A stretch of DNA of 33,116 nucleotides from an uncultured Clostridia bacterium (GTDB lineage: Bacteria > Bacillota > Clostridia > TANB77 > CAG-508): assembly GCA_949746675.1 (NCBI GenBank), contig CATKDT010000077.1, positions 1 through 33,116 of the forward strand. The letters run 5' to 3'. Below, in pieces: positions 7,541-15,109 of the stretch (its first letter is position 1; the number at the start of each line of letters is the position of its first letter). The notes beneath the pieces are model-generated. The model was not told the DNA's origin. It saw only the letters and a program-made list of their open reading frames with translations, and searched no databases. The position numbers and the translations under genes are program-made.

Positions 7541-8473
7541 ATGAAAAAAGTCGTAGGAGTTAACTTTAGAGAAAATGGTCGAACTTATTTTTTTAATCCA
7601 AATAGTTTAGAATTAAAAATTGGTGATCAAGTAATAGTAGAAACAAAGATGGGACAAGAATTTGGAAAAATAAAGATATTAAATAGAGAAATAGACGAAA
7701 CTAAACTGAAAGAGCCCCTAAAAGATGTTATAAAAATTGCAACAAGAAATGATATAAAACACCAAGAAGAAAATATACAAGAAGAGAATAAAGCATCAGA
7801 TATATTTAAGAAAAAATTAAAAGAATATAATCTAAGTATGAATTTAGTTGAAACAAGATATCTATTTGATAATTCAAAATTAATATTTTATTTTACAGCA
7901 GAAAATAGAGTTGACTTTAGAGAACTTGTAAAGGACTTAGCAAGCATATTTAGAACTAGAATAGAGCTTAGACAAATCAGCATAAGAGATCAAGTAAAAC
8001 TACTTGGGGGTAATGGAATATGTGGATTAAAATTGTGCTGTTGCAGTTTCTTAAAAGAATTTGACGGTGTATCTATAAAGATGGCAAAGGAACAAAATTT
8101 ATCATTGAATACTTCAAAAATAACAGGGAATTGTGGACGTTTAATGTGTTGTTTAAAATATGAACAAAATGTATATGAAGAGAAAATGAAAAAATTGCCA
8201 CACATTGGTGCAATAGTAAAGACAGAAAGTGGTGAAGGAACTGTTGATGGTGTAGAAGTTCTAAAAGAAATAATAACTGTAAAATTAAAAGATGAAGAAG
8301 GAAATACCTATAAGAAAAAATACAATATGCAAGAAATTACAATAATAAAAGATAATAAAAATACTGAAGAACATCAAGAAAAAATGGAAGAACAAGAAAT
8401 AAGGGAATTAGAACAAATAGAAGCAATGGACAAAAAAGAACAAAAGAATGCTAGTATAGATGATGATATATAG
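7541..8473 (+). CDS. ricT: PSP1-domain protein RicT (YaaT)
   Basis: A 310-residue PSP1-domain protein. The N-terminal part starts KKVVGVNFRENGRTYFF. The Cys-rich core reads GICGLKLCCCSF, then GNCGRLMCCLKYE. In Bacillus subtilis, YaaT/RicT forms the Ric complex with YlbF and YmcA; that complex binds iron-sulfur clusters and promotes RNase Y-dependent mRNA maturation, which affects sporulation and biofilm formation. The C-terminal 45 residues are Glu/Lys rich and low in complexity. The gene follows holB as in many Firmicutes. Its leader carries two structured repeats whose tail includes the AAAGGGAAG ribosome site. It ends TAG TAG, showing that TAG is a normal stop codon in this organism. Confidence 0.9.
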   Translation: MKKVVGVNFRENGRTYFFNPNSLELKIGDQVIVETKMGQEFGKIKILNREIDETKLKEPLKDVIKIATRNDIKHQEENIQEENKASDIFKKKLKEYNLSMNLVETRYLFDNSKLIFYFTAENRVDFRELVKDLASIFRTRIELRQISIRDQVKLLGGNGICGLKLCCCSFLKEFDGVSIKMAKEQNLSLNTSKITGNCGRLMCCLKYEQNVYEEKMKKLPHIGAIVKTESGEGTVDGVEVLKEIITVKLKDEEGNTYKKKYNMQEITIIKDNKNTEEHQEKMEEQEIRELEQIEAMDKKEQKNASIDDDI

Positions 8474-8541
8474 TAGACAAATAATATAAAAAAGTTTAAA
8501 TAAGAATTCGAATACATGTTATGACATATAGTATACAGTAT

Positions 8542-8574
8542 GGGGGTTTATAGGTATAGCCTTATAAAAACCTA
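8542..8574 (+). promoter_or_regulatory. Leader hairpin before ferredoxin gene
   Basis: GGTTTATAGG (8545-8554) can pair with CC and TATAAAAACC (to 8572) around a TATAG loop, with a two-base A bulge. There is no T run after it, so it is more likely an mRNA 5' structure than a terminator. Function unknown. Confidence 0.3.
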
Positions 8575-8598
8575 AATATAAGAAAGGTGGTGATAAAT

Positions 8599-8769
8599 AT
8601 GGCATATAAAATATCAGAAGAATGTGTAATGTGTGGAGCATGCGCAGCCTCTTGTCCAGTAGAATGCATATCACAAGGAGATAACAAATATGTAATTGAC
8701 GAAACAAAATGTATAGAATGTGGAACTTGTGCTGCAACTTGTCCAGTTGGTGCTCCAAAACTAGATTAA
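8599..8769 (+). CDS. 2[4Fe-4S] ferredoxin
   Basis: A 56-residue clostridial-type ferredoxin. The two cluster motifs are CVMCGACAASCP (Cys 9, 12, 15, 19) and CIECGTCAATCP (Cys 38, 41, 44, 48), the normal pattern for two cubane clusters carried in a small internally duplicated fold. It transfers low-potential electrons in anaerobic metabolism; its partner enzymes are not in the window. The ORF track begins at GTG 8587, but the ATG at 8599 follows AGGTGGTGAT at the right spacing, so I use the shorter form. The gene is separated from its neighbours by 125 and 80 bases and may form its own transcript. Confidence 0.95.
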   Translation: MAYKISEECVMCGACAASCPVECISQGDNKYVIDETKCIECGTCAATCPVGAPKLD

Positions 8770-8849
8770 AGTAGAATTGCCAAACGTGTTTTTAGAAGAA
8801 AAACACGGAGGGCGATGAGTGAACGTTAGTGAGCGAAAGGAAGGAAGAT
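8770..8849 (+). repeat. Structured repeat in the slipin leader
   Basis: Outer helix ATTGCC (8776-8781) / GGCGAT (8811-8816), internal loop AAA/GAG, and inner 9-bp stem CGTGTTTTT (8785-8793) / AAAAACACG (8799-8807). The tail GTTAGTGAGCGAAAGGAAGG supplies the ribosome site of the slipin gene. The unit has the same layout as those before ricT and the gene at 22555. Confidence 0.7.
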
Positions 8850-9614
8850 ATGGAACTATTACTACCACTAATAATAATTATAATTGTAATTGCACTAGCA
8901 TCAATAAAACAAATTGATGAGTACCAAAGAGGAGTTTTATTTACATTAGGTAAATTCACAAAAATACTAGAGCCAGGATGGCACATAATATGGCCAATAT
9001 TCAATACATATAGAAAAGTAGATGTTAGAACAAAAACAGTAGATGTTCCTGAACAAGAAGCAATCACAAGAGATAATGTATCAATAAAAATAAATGCAGT
9101 ACTATACTACAAAATATTTGATGCATCAAAAGCTATCATTTCAGTAGAAAACTTTAACTATGCAGTAAGTCAATTAGCACAAACAACAATGAGAAACATA
9201 GTAGGATCAGTAACTCTTGATGAATTATTAACAGAAAGAGATAAATTAAGCGATGAAATATGTAAAATAGTAGATGAGGCAACAGACCCTTGGGGAATAA
9301 AAGTAGAAAATGTCGAATTAAAAGACATAGCACTACCAATGGAAATGAAAAGAGTTATAGCAACAGTTGCTGAAGCTGAAAGAGAAAAGCAAGCAGTTAT
9401 AACAAAAGCTTTAGGAGAAAAAGAAGCGGCGACAAACTTAGCAGCAGCAGCAAAAATAATGAATGATACTCCAGGAGCACTTCATTTGCGTACTCTAGCA
9501 ACACTTACTGACTTAAGCAGTGATCAATCTAATACAGTAATATTCACACTTCCAATAGAACTACTAGAAGCAGCAAAAGGTATTGCAAATAGAGGAAAAG
9601 AAGACAAAAAATAA
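8850..9614 (+). CDS. Slipin / stomatin-like SPFH-domain membrane protein
   Basis: A 254-residue protein with an N-terminal membrane segment (residues 2-18, LLLPLIIIIIVIALAS) and an SPFH/band-7 domain that includes EYQRGVLFTLGKF, EPGWHIIWPI and VPEQEAITRDNVS. A helical stretch rich in Ala/Glu follows (EAEREKQAVITKALGEKEAA), then FTLPIELL near the C-terminus, all typical of bacterial slipins. Such proteins oligomerise at the membrane and organise membrane microdomains or partner proteases. The usual NfeD-type partner gene is not adjacent. The ORF-track start at GTG 8829 lies inside the structured leader; ATG 8850 follows GGAAGGAAG and is preferred. A strong terminator follows. Confidence 0.9.
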   Translation: MELLLPLIIIIIVIALASIKQIDEYQRGVLFTLGKFTKILEPGWHIIWPIFNTYRKVDVRTKTVDVPEQEAITRDNVSIKINAVLYYKIFDASKAIISVENFNYAVSQLAQTTMRNIVGSVTLDELLTERDKLSDEICKIVDEATDPWGIKVENVELKDIALPMEMKRVIATVAEAEREKQAVITKALGEKEAATNLAAAAKIMNDTPGALHLRTLATLTDLSSDQSNTVIFTLPIELLEAAKGIANRGKEDKK

Positions 9615-9617
9615 AAC

Positions 9618-9657
9618 AAAACAAAGCTGACGAATAAAACCGTCAGTTTTGTTTTAA
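9618..9657 (+). terminator. Terminator after slipin gene
   Basis: AAAACAAAGCTGACG pairs with CGTCAGTTTTGTTTT (one G-T pair) around AATAAAAC, and the 3' arm ends in a T run. Confidence 0.9.
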
Positions 9658-9722
9658 AAAATTATGATATAAAAATATTATAATAAAGCCTAACTAATTA
9701 CATATTTATGAGAGGTGAGAAA

Positions 9723-10319
9723 ATGAGAGAAGGAAAAATAGAAGAATTAAATAAATTAATAGAAAAATATAAGACAATAGAAATAATAAATGAAAAACAA
9801 ATAGGAAATGGATTTCTAACAATAATACAAGCAGATTATAAGTTAAACAATGGTGAAACAATAAATAGAGAAAGGTACTTAAAAAACAATAATGAACCAA
9901 ACTCCTGCATTATACTAACAGAAACAGAAGAAGGAGAATTACTATTTACAGTTCAACCTAGAGTTCATTCAGAGAGAACAGTTGGAATAGAATGTCCAGC
10001 AGGATTGGTAGAAAAAGGAGAGGACCCATTAGTATCAGCTAAAAGAGAGTTATTAGAAGAAACAGGGTGTATTTCGCAAGAAATAATACCATTAATAGAA
10101 CAATGCTATCAAGACATAGCAACTTCGAAAGGCAGAACTAATATGTATCTTGCAAAAAAATGTAAAAAGGTACAAGAACAACATTTAGACGAAAGTGAGT
10201 ATATAGGAATATTTAAATGTACATTTGAAGAAGCATTAGAATTAATTGATTTAGGTTATATATGTGATGTAATAACAATATTAATATTAGAAAAGGCAAA
10301 AAAATATTTTTACAATTAA
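9723..10319 (+). CDS. Nudix hydrolase (ADP-ribose pyrophosphatase-like)
   Basis: A 198-residue Nudix protein. The Nudix box is complete: GLVEKGEDPLVSAKRELLEETGC fits GX5EX7REUXEEXGU. The preceding TVGIECPAG, with the box beginning at its Gly, is typical of ADP-ribose/ADP-sugar pyrophosphatases, and the N-terminal strand region suits the dimeric NudF-like fold. It would hydrolyse a nucleoside diphosphate derivative to a monophosphate; the actual substrate is inferred. I place the start at ATG 9723 after AGAGGTGAG rather than at 9708, because the 9708 ATG precedes this ribosome site. It is preceded by the slipin terminator and a TATAAT box at 9679-9684 without a clear -35, so it is probably a separate transcript. 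Confidence 0.88.
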   Translation: MREGKIEELNKLIEKYKTIEIINEKQIGNGFLTIIQADYKLNNGETINRERYLKNNNEPNSCIILTETEEGELLFTVQPRVHSERTVGIECPAGLVEKGEDPLVSAKRELLEETGCISQEIIPLIEQCYQDIATSKGRTNMYLAKKCKKVQEQHLDESEYIGIFKCTFEEALELIDLGYICDVITILILEKAKKYFYN

Positions 10320-10404
10320 CAATATGAATAAAAAATGTGGAAAACTAGGTATAAAAAACAAATAATAAGAACAATACAGTATCTTCTTAAATATAATAAT
10401 TTAG

Positions 10405-10445
10405 GAGGATACAATTTTTGTATATATAAATAATATCCTCGAGGA
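10405..10445 (+). promoter_or_regulatory. Leader hairpin overlapping the ribosome site of the DUF3298 gene
   Basis: GAGGATA (10405-10411) pairs perfectly with TATCCTC (10434-10440). The same TCCTC can instead pair with the GAGGA (10441-10445) directly after it, as TCCTCGAGGA is a palindrome. Two purine tracts therefore compete for one pyrimidine tract just before the gene. Confidence 0.4.
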
Positions 10446-10462
10446 AGGAATGAGAGTTAAAT

Positions 10463-11080
10463 ATGATAAGAGTTGAAAAAAGAATATTACAAAAGAATTT
10501 AACTTACAAAGGAACAGTAATATTAAAATATAAAATTGAATACCCACAAATTTTTAATAGCGAAAAATTTAATGTCTATAACTATAAAAAAGCAACAGCA
10601 TTACAAAAAGAATGTGAAACTACTTTATTTGAAGAAGCAAAAAAATTATATGAATACAACAAGAAAAACGGATATCCAACGATGACATATGAGATAGTAT
10701 CAGCAGTCACAGTTACATACAACTATCAACCAATAGTAAGTTTATATATAGATGAATACAGATTTACAGGAGGAGCACATGGAAATACAATAAGAACATC
10801 ACAAACGTGGGATCTAAATGAAGCAGAAATGATAAAACTCTCGAGGTGGTTTGAAGATCCTAATTATGTATCGAGCCTAATTGACAATATAAATGGACAA
10901 ATACAGACAAATATCGACAATGGAAACAACTTTTATTTTGAAAATTATTGTTGTTTGACTAGTAAAAACTTTAGAGTAGAAAATTATTACATAAAAAATG
11001 GAATGATAAATATTTATTACCAACAGTATGATATAGCACCATATTCAAGTGGAATACTGTCATTTGCAATACCTAGATAA
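10463..11080 (+). CDS. DUF3298-domain protein (RsiV/PdaC C-terminal-like)
   Basis: A 205-residue protein with the hallmarks of DUF3298/DUF4163 proteins: an N-terminal strand region, YRFTGGAHGNT in the middle, WDLNEAEMIKLSRWF, and YYQQYDIAPYSSGILSFAIP near the end. In Bacillus the same fold forms the external part of the lysozyme-sensing anti-sigma factor RsiV and an accessory part of the deacetylase PdaC. This protein has neither a signal peptide nor a membrane segment, so as written it is cytoplasmic. No sigma factor gene is adjacent. Function is unknown. The ribosome site is weak (GAGAG six bases upstream), with a stronger GAGGAAGG further away that may be occluded by the leader hairpin. 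Confidence 0.7.
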   Translation: MIRVEKRILQKNLTYKGTVILKYKIEYPQIFNSEKFNVYNYKKATALQKECETTLFEEAKKLYEYNKKNGYPTMTYEIVSAVTVTYNYQPIVSLYIDEYRFTGGAHGNTIRTSQTWDLNEAEMIKLSRWFEDPNYVSSLIDNINGQIQTNIDNGNNFYFENYCCLTSKNFRVENYYIKNGMINIYYQQYDIAPYSSGILSFAIPR

Positions 11081-11085
11081 AAAAT

Positions 11086-11125
11086 ATATGCCTAACTGTT
11101 TAATTACAACTGTTAGGCATATTTA
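11086..11125 (+). terminator. Terminator after DUF3298 gene
   Basis: ATATGCCTAAC (11086-11096) pairs perfectly with GTTAGGCATAT (11112-11122) around a 15-base loop. The T run is short. Confidence 0.7.
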
Positions 11126-11126
11126 G

Positions 11127-11440
11127 CTACAAAATAAAAATGATTTTTTATACTATAAAAAGAAATTAGCAAAAACTCGAAAAAAGTCGCAAAAAATAAA
11201 ATAAAATTTGCTAAAACCCCTTTAAAAATAAAAAAAATATGATACAATATACACAAATAAAACAAACTAAATTATTTTAAATTATATATAATAGAAATAA
11301 AAACAAATCAGGCAAACGGCTGTGGCCGTAAGGAGACAGAAACAACACTGAGAGTGACATAATTTCTACACATAATACATAATATAATTAAAAGAGATAG
11401 GCACCATAGATAAATTTAAAATTTGAAAGGATGGACGCTT
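11127..11440 (+). promoter_or_regulatory. Long 5' leader with extended -10 promoter and two stem-loops
   Basis: This 314-base gap has no gene. It contains an extended -10 box TGATACAAT (11240-11248), then a GC-richer island (11310-11367) that stands out in AT-rich sequence. The island holds CGGC-TGTG-GCCG (11317-11328) preceded by GGCAAA. A second stem follows, AGAAA (11338-11342) / TTTCT (11363-11367), enclosing CACT-GAG-AGTG (11346-11356). I compared it by eye with glycine, c-di-GMP-I, fluoride and TPP riboswitch cores, and none fit. Confidence 0.4.
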
Positions 11441-12658
11441 ATGGGAGCAGAAGAAAAAAGTTTAAAAATTTACGATACAAGGACAACATTCTTTGGAAAA
11501 TTAGGAAATACAATTAGCAAGCTATTAACACCAACACAAGCTGGTATAAACAATTTACTTGTAAGTATAAAAAGAAGTGCAATGATAAAAGCATATAAGA
11601 GTATGAAGAAATCAGCAAAAGGCAAAGAAGAAATACTAGAGAAACGATTTAAAGAATCATATTCATTATATCTAGACTCAATTGATCAATTAATAGTAGA
11701 TACAATTTATAAGAAAGTTAGAACAGATAAAGCGTCTGACTTTGAAAAAGATGCATTATCAAAATATTATAATGTAATACATTTAAAAGAAAATAATGAA
11801 GTGGAATATAAACTAAAAAAACAAGAATATCTATTAAAGTTAGATTTCACATCTCTAAATGACTCAAATAAAACAAAAATATTCGAAGAATACAAGGAAA
11901 TATATATATATGAAATAGAAAAAATTAATAAAGCTTTATTAAAACATTATTCAATGAAATTAACTGAAAAATTAACTCCAGCAGAAAAAGAAGAGGCATA
12001 TGAAAAAATATTTGAAACACTTGAGAACTATGTTGCTAATATAATTCCGATGAAGGAAATAGAAGATGAAGAATTAGTAAAACAATGTAGTCTATTTGAA
12101 ACTTATGAAGTAGGCAAACTTGACCAAATTGATATATTAGACAAAAAGATGATATTACTAGGAATAAGTAGAAAATTATTTGTTCATAGTTTACCACTAG
12201 TTGTAGCAGAAAGATGTTATATAAAACTATTAAAAGATACTAGAAACTTAATAGTTGACACTAAAATAGCTAGAAAACGTGAAAACGCATATCAATTATT
12301 ACTTAGACTAATTGAGCAATACAATGATAAACTATTATCAGTGAAAATTTATTGGGATAAACAAGAACAAAAAGTACAATATCAACAATTTAGTGAGAAG
12401 AGAAAAGCTTTAAATGAAGTAAAACAAAAACAAGGAAATCACGAATACGAAGTTAAAAAACAAATCTTATATATTAGAACTGATATGAAACTACTTGAAA
12501 ATCATGGAAATAAATATTTTAGGATATTACAATTTTACAGAAGAAGATTGGTAAATCTTGGAGATATGAAACAACTTAAAGATGAATGTAGAACACTAGA
12601 GAAAACTATGAAAGGACAAGTTAGAAGAAAGGTTTTAGTAGATGAAAAAGCTAGCTGA
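11441..12658 (+). CDS. Unknown alpha-helical, highly charged protein
   Basis: A 405-residue protein that I do not recognise. It is rich in Lys, Glu, Leu and Tyr, with long predicted helices, no signal peptide and no convincing membrane segment. The N-terminus contains TFFGKLGNTISKLLTPTQAGINNLL. The last 100 residues read like a coiled coil ending in basic KGQVRRKVLVDEK. The track start (TTG 11423) overlaps the ribosome site AAAGGATGG, so ATG 11441 is chosen. The 3' end overlaps the ybeY start by 17 bases, which indicates co-translation with the ybeY-dgkA-era block and may hint at a role linked to ribosome maturation or the envelope, but that is only context. It has a long structured leader. 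Confidence 0.75.
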   Translation: MGAEEKSLKIYDTRTTFFGKLGNTISKLLTPTQAGINNLLVSIKRSAMIKAYKSMKKSAKGKEEILEKRFKESYSLYLDSIDQLIVDTIYKKVRTDKASDFEKDALSKYYNVIHLKENNEVEYKLKKQEYLLKLDFTSLNDSNKTKIFEEYKEIYIYEIEKINKALLKHYSMKLTEKLTPAEKEEAYEKIFETLENYVANIIPMKEIEDEELVKQCSLFETYEVGKLDQIDILDKKMILLGISRKLFVHSLPLVVAERCYIKLLKDTRNLIVDTKIARKRENAYQLLLRLIEQYNDKLLSVKIYWDKQEQKVQYQQFSEKRKALNEVKQKQGNHEYEVKKQILYIRTDMKLLENHGNKYFRILQFYRRRLVNLGDMKQLKDECRTLEKTMKGQVRRKVLVDEKAS

Positions 12659-13118
12659 AATAGTATATAACAAAATAGATGAAAACAAAGGATATGAAAA
12701 GATTATAAATAACGTTGTTGATAAATGTTTTGAAAATGAAAAATTAAGTAAGCTAAAGTTATACATATGTATAACTTTAACTGTTCCTAAAGAAATACAA
12801 AAAATAAATAAAAAGTATAGAAATATTGATAAACCAACAGATGTACTATCATTCCCAATGTTTGAACAAGCAGAAATAAACCAACTGTTAAAAAATGGAT
12901 ATGAAATTGAAGAAGCACTAGGGGACATTATAATATCAATTCCGAAAGTATATGAGCAAGCTGAGGAATATGGACACAGTTTTGAAAGGGAACTTTCATA
13001 TATGGTAGTTCATGGATTTTATCATCTAATGGGATACGACCATATGGAAGAAGAAGAGAAAAAAGAAATGAGAGCTAAAGAAGATGAAGTACTTAATGCA
13101 TTAGGCATTAACAGATAA
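12642..13118 (+). CDS. ybeY: Endoribonuclease / rRNA maturation factor YbeY
   Basis: A 158-residue zinc-dependent protein involved in 16S rRNA 3' maturation and 70S quality control. The diagnostic HGFYHLMGYDH (H-x3-H-x5-H) metal site is complete near the C-terminus, and the substrate-cleft segment DKPTDVLSFPM is present. The start overlaps the preceding gene by 17 bases and has AGAAAGG upstream within it, so expression is probably coupled. It lies upstream of a dgkA-type gene and era, the usual Firmicute order. Confidence 0.95.
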   Translation: MKKLAEIVYNKIDENKGYEKIINNVVDKCFENEKLSKLKLYICITLTVPKEIQKINKKYRNIDKPTDVLSFPMFEQAEINQLLKNGYEIEEALGDIIISIPKVYEQAEEYGHSFERELSYMVVHGFYHLMGYDHMEEEEKKEMRAKEDEVLNALGINR

Positions 13119-13146
13119 AACATAGATAAAGGGGATATAAGAAATA

Positions 13147-13908
13147 ATGAAAAATCCAAATACCAACAATAGTGATGAGAGATTATATAATAAGAACTTC
13201 TTGCAGGCATGTAGAAACGCAGTAGATGGAATTGTATATTGTGCATCAACACAAACCAATATACGAAAACAATTATTACTAGGAACAATAGTAATGATAT
13301 TAAGTCTATTTTATGATTTTACAACAGCAGAGTTTTTATGTCTAACTTTTGCAGTATTCTTTGTAATATTTGCAGAAATGTGCAACACAGCAATAGAAAC
13401 AATAGTTGATTTATTAGTTGATGTGTATCATCCAAAAGCAAAGATAGCAAAAGATGTTGGTGCAGGAGCAGTAATATTATCAGCAATAAATGCAATAATA
13501 GTAGCTTACTTTTTATTCTTTAGAGAAACACAAGTGATAAATCTAGGAAGTAGTATATTTTCGGAAATGATAGCATCTCCAAGTCACTTAGCATTTGTAG
13601 GAATTATATTAACAATAATAGCAGTACTTGTAGCAAAATCAGGAACGAAGATAAAAGAAATATCAAGTGGAGTAAAAAGTAATTTTATTCCAAGTGGGCA
13701 ATCAGCTTTAGCATTTGCTATACTTACGGCGATAGGAATAAATTCACAAGATCCATTAATTTTGGTATTATCACTTACGCTTTCAATATTAGTTGCAGGA
13801 AATAGAATGCATGACACTAGAACACTTGCTGAAACGGTATTTGGAGCATTTATGGGAGTGTTAATTGTATTATTAGTATATGGACTTACATTATTTAAAA
13901 TCGGATAA
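13147..13908 (+). CDS. dgkA: DgkA (undecaprenol/diacylglycerol kinase) fused to a PAP2-like domain
   Basis: A 253-residue integral membrane protein. Residues 18-125 are a DgkA-type kinase with EMCNTAIETIVDL and HPKAKIAKDVGAGAVIL; in Gram-positives this domain usually phosphorylates undecaprenol. The C-terminal half (about 140-253) adds membrane helices with PSGQSALAFA and LVAGNRMHD...TLAETVFGA, which resemble the PSGH and SRxxxxxH blocks of PAP2 phosphatases. The His of PSGH is Gln here, so phosphatase activity is doubtful. A kinase and phosphatase on one chain would set the undecaprenol to undecaprenyl-phosphate balance for cell-wall synthesis. GGGGATATAAGAAATA precedes the ATG. Standard DgkA proteins are about 120-135 residues, so this is roughly double length. 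Confidence 0.85.
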   Translation: MKNPNTNNSDERLYNKNFLQACRNAVDGIVYCASTQTNIRKQLLLGTIVMILSLFYDFTTAEFLCLTFAVFFVIFAEMCNTAIETIVDLLVDVYHPKAKIAKDVGAGAVILSAINAIIVAYFLFFRETQVINLGSSIFSEMIASPSHLAFVGIILTIIAVLVAKSGTKIKEISSGVKSNFIPSGQSALAFAILTAIGINSQDPLILVLSLTLSILVAGNRMHDTRTLAETVFGAFMGVLIVLLVYGLTLFKIG

Positions 13909-13984
13909 GAAAAATAATTAAAGTAATTGTATTTATAAAATAGATTTTGAATAAAAGCTGAAAAACGATGGGAGGAAGCGACAT

Positions 13985-15052
13985 TTGAAAAGAGTAATAT
14001 TATATATATTAACTATTTTAATAGTAATTGCATTTGCAGTATTTGTAGGATATTTATATATAGAAAAATTAGGAACAACAGTAACAAATGAGCAAGAACC
14101 TAACATTATACCAACAAATGAAAATCAAGAGATTGTTACAAAACAAGTAGAAATATTTAAGGGGACAGATAGACCAATAGCCATTATGATAGATAATCAT
14201 AAATCAGCAATGCCACATGCAGGATTAAGTAAAGCTTATATGATATATGAAATAATTGTTGAAGGCGGAGAAACAAGACTAATGGCATTATTTAAGGGGA
14301 AAGATGTTGATAAAATAGGACCAGTAAGAAGTGCAAGACATTATTTTATAGACTTTGCCTTAGAAAATGATGCAATATACACACATTATGGATGGAGCCC
14401 ACAAGCTGAAAGTGACATAAAATCAATGAAAATTAATAACATTAATGGAATAAGTGAAAAAACAAGTGACTTTTGGAGGGTAAAGGAAAAAGCAGCACCA
14501 CATAATGTTTTAACATCAACATCAAAGATATATGAAATAGCAAAAAATAAAAAGTATAGAACAACATCAGATGTAAATAGTGTATTAAACTATGTAGTTG
14601 ATGAAGTTAATTTAGAAGATTTATATAAAACAGAAGAAAGTGAAGAAACAGAAAGTAATGTAAAAAATGCAAATGAAATTAAAATTTCATATTCACAATC
14701 AAATAATGTAAGATGGACATATGATGAAGGCAATAAAAATTATATAAGATATTCAAAAAATATAAAAGAAACAGAATGGTTTGAAAAAAATGATGTAACA
14801 TCAAAAAATATAATTATTGAATTTATAAAAAATCAAACAATAGATGAAAAAGATAGACAAACAATGAATACAACAGGCACAAAAAATGGATACTATATAA
14901 CAAATGGAAAATATATACCTATATTATGCTCTAAATCGTCAAGAACATCAAAAACAGTATATAAAGATACAAATGGAAACGAAATAAAAGTAAATGATGG
15001 AAATACATTTATACAAATTTGCAAAGAAGAAAAAAATGTTGAAATAAACTAA
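13985..15052 (+). CDS. YerB-like DUF3048 protein, membrane anchored
   Basis: A 355-residue exported protein of the DUF3048 (YerB) family. An uncleaved-looking N-terminal membrane segment (about 5-26) has no lipobox Cys, unlike Bacillus YerB, which is a lipoprotein. The family core is clear: RPIAIMIDNHKSAMPHAGLSKA, YEIIVEGGETRLMALF, IGPVRSARHYFIDFA, YTHYGWSPQA and PHNVLTS. The C-terminal domain contains NTTGTKNGYYITNGKYIPI and ends in VNDGNTFIQI. The start is a TTG preceded by GGGAGGAAG at good spacing; no in-frame ATG lies near. Biochemical function is not established. Confidence 0.85.
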   Translation: MKRVILYILTILIVIAFAVFVGYLYIEKLGTTVTNEQEPNIIPTNENQEIVTKQVEIFKGTDRPIAIMIDNHKSAMPHAGLSKAYMIYEIIVEGGETRLMALFKGKDVDKIGPVRSARHYFIDFALENDAIYTHYGWSPQAESDIKSMKINNINGISEKTSDFWRVKEKAAPHNVLTSTSKIYEIAKNKKYRTTSDVNSVLNYVVDEVNLEDLYKTEESEETESNVKNANEIKISYSQSNNVRWTYDEGNKNYIRYSKNIKETEWFEKNDVTSKNIIIEFIKNQTIDEKDRQTMNTTGTKNGYYITNGKYIPILCSKSSRTSKTVYKDTNGNEIKVNDGNTFIQICKEEKNVEIN

Positions 15053-15109
15053 TATTAGAAAAATGTATTAATTAGAATAATAATCAATTAAACATTAAAG
15101 AGGATAAAT

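Noticed and set aside
11310-11367. Glycine, c-di-GMP-I or TPP riboswitch
   Set aside because: Short matches (AGGCAAA, GGAGACAG, CTGAGAG) are present, but the order and the conserved partner helices of these classes are missing.
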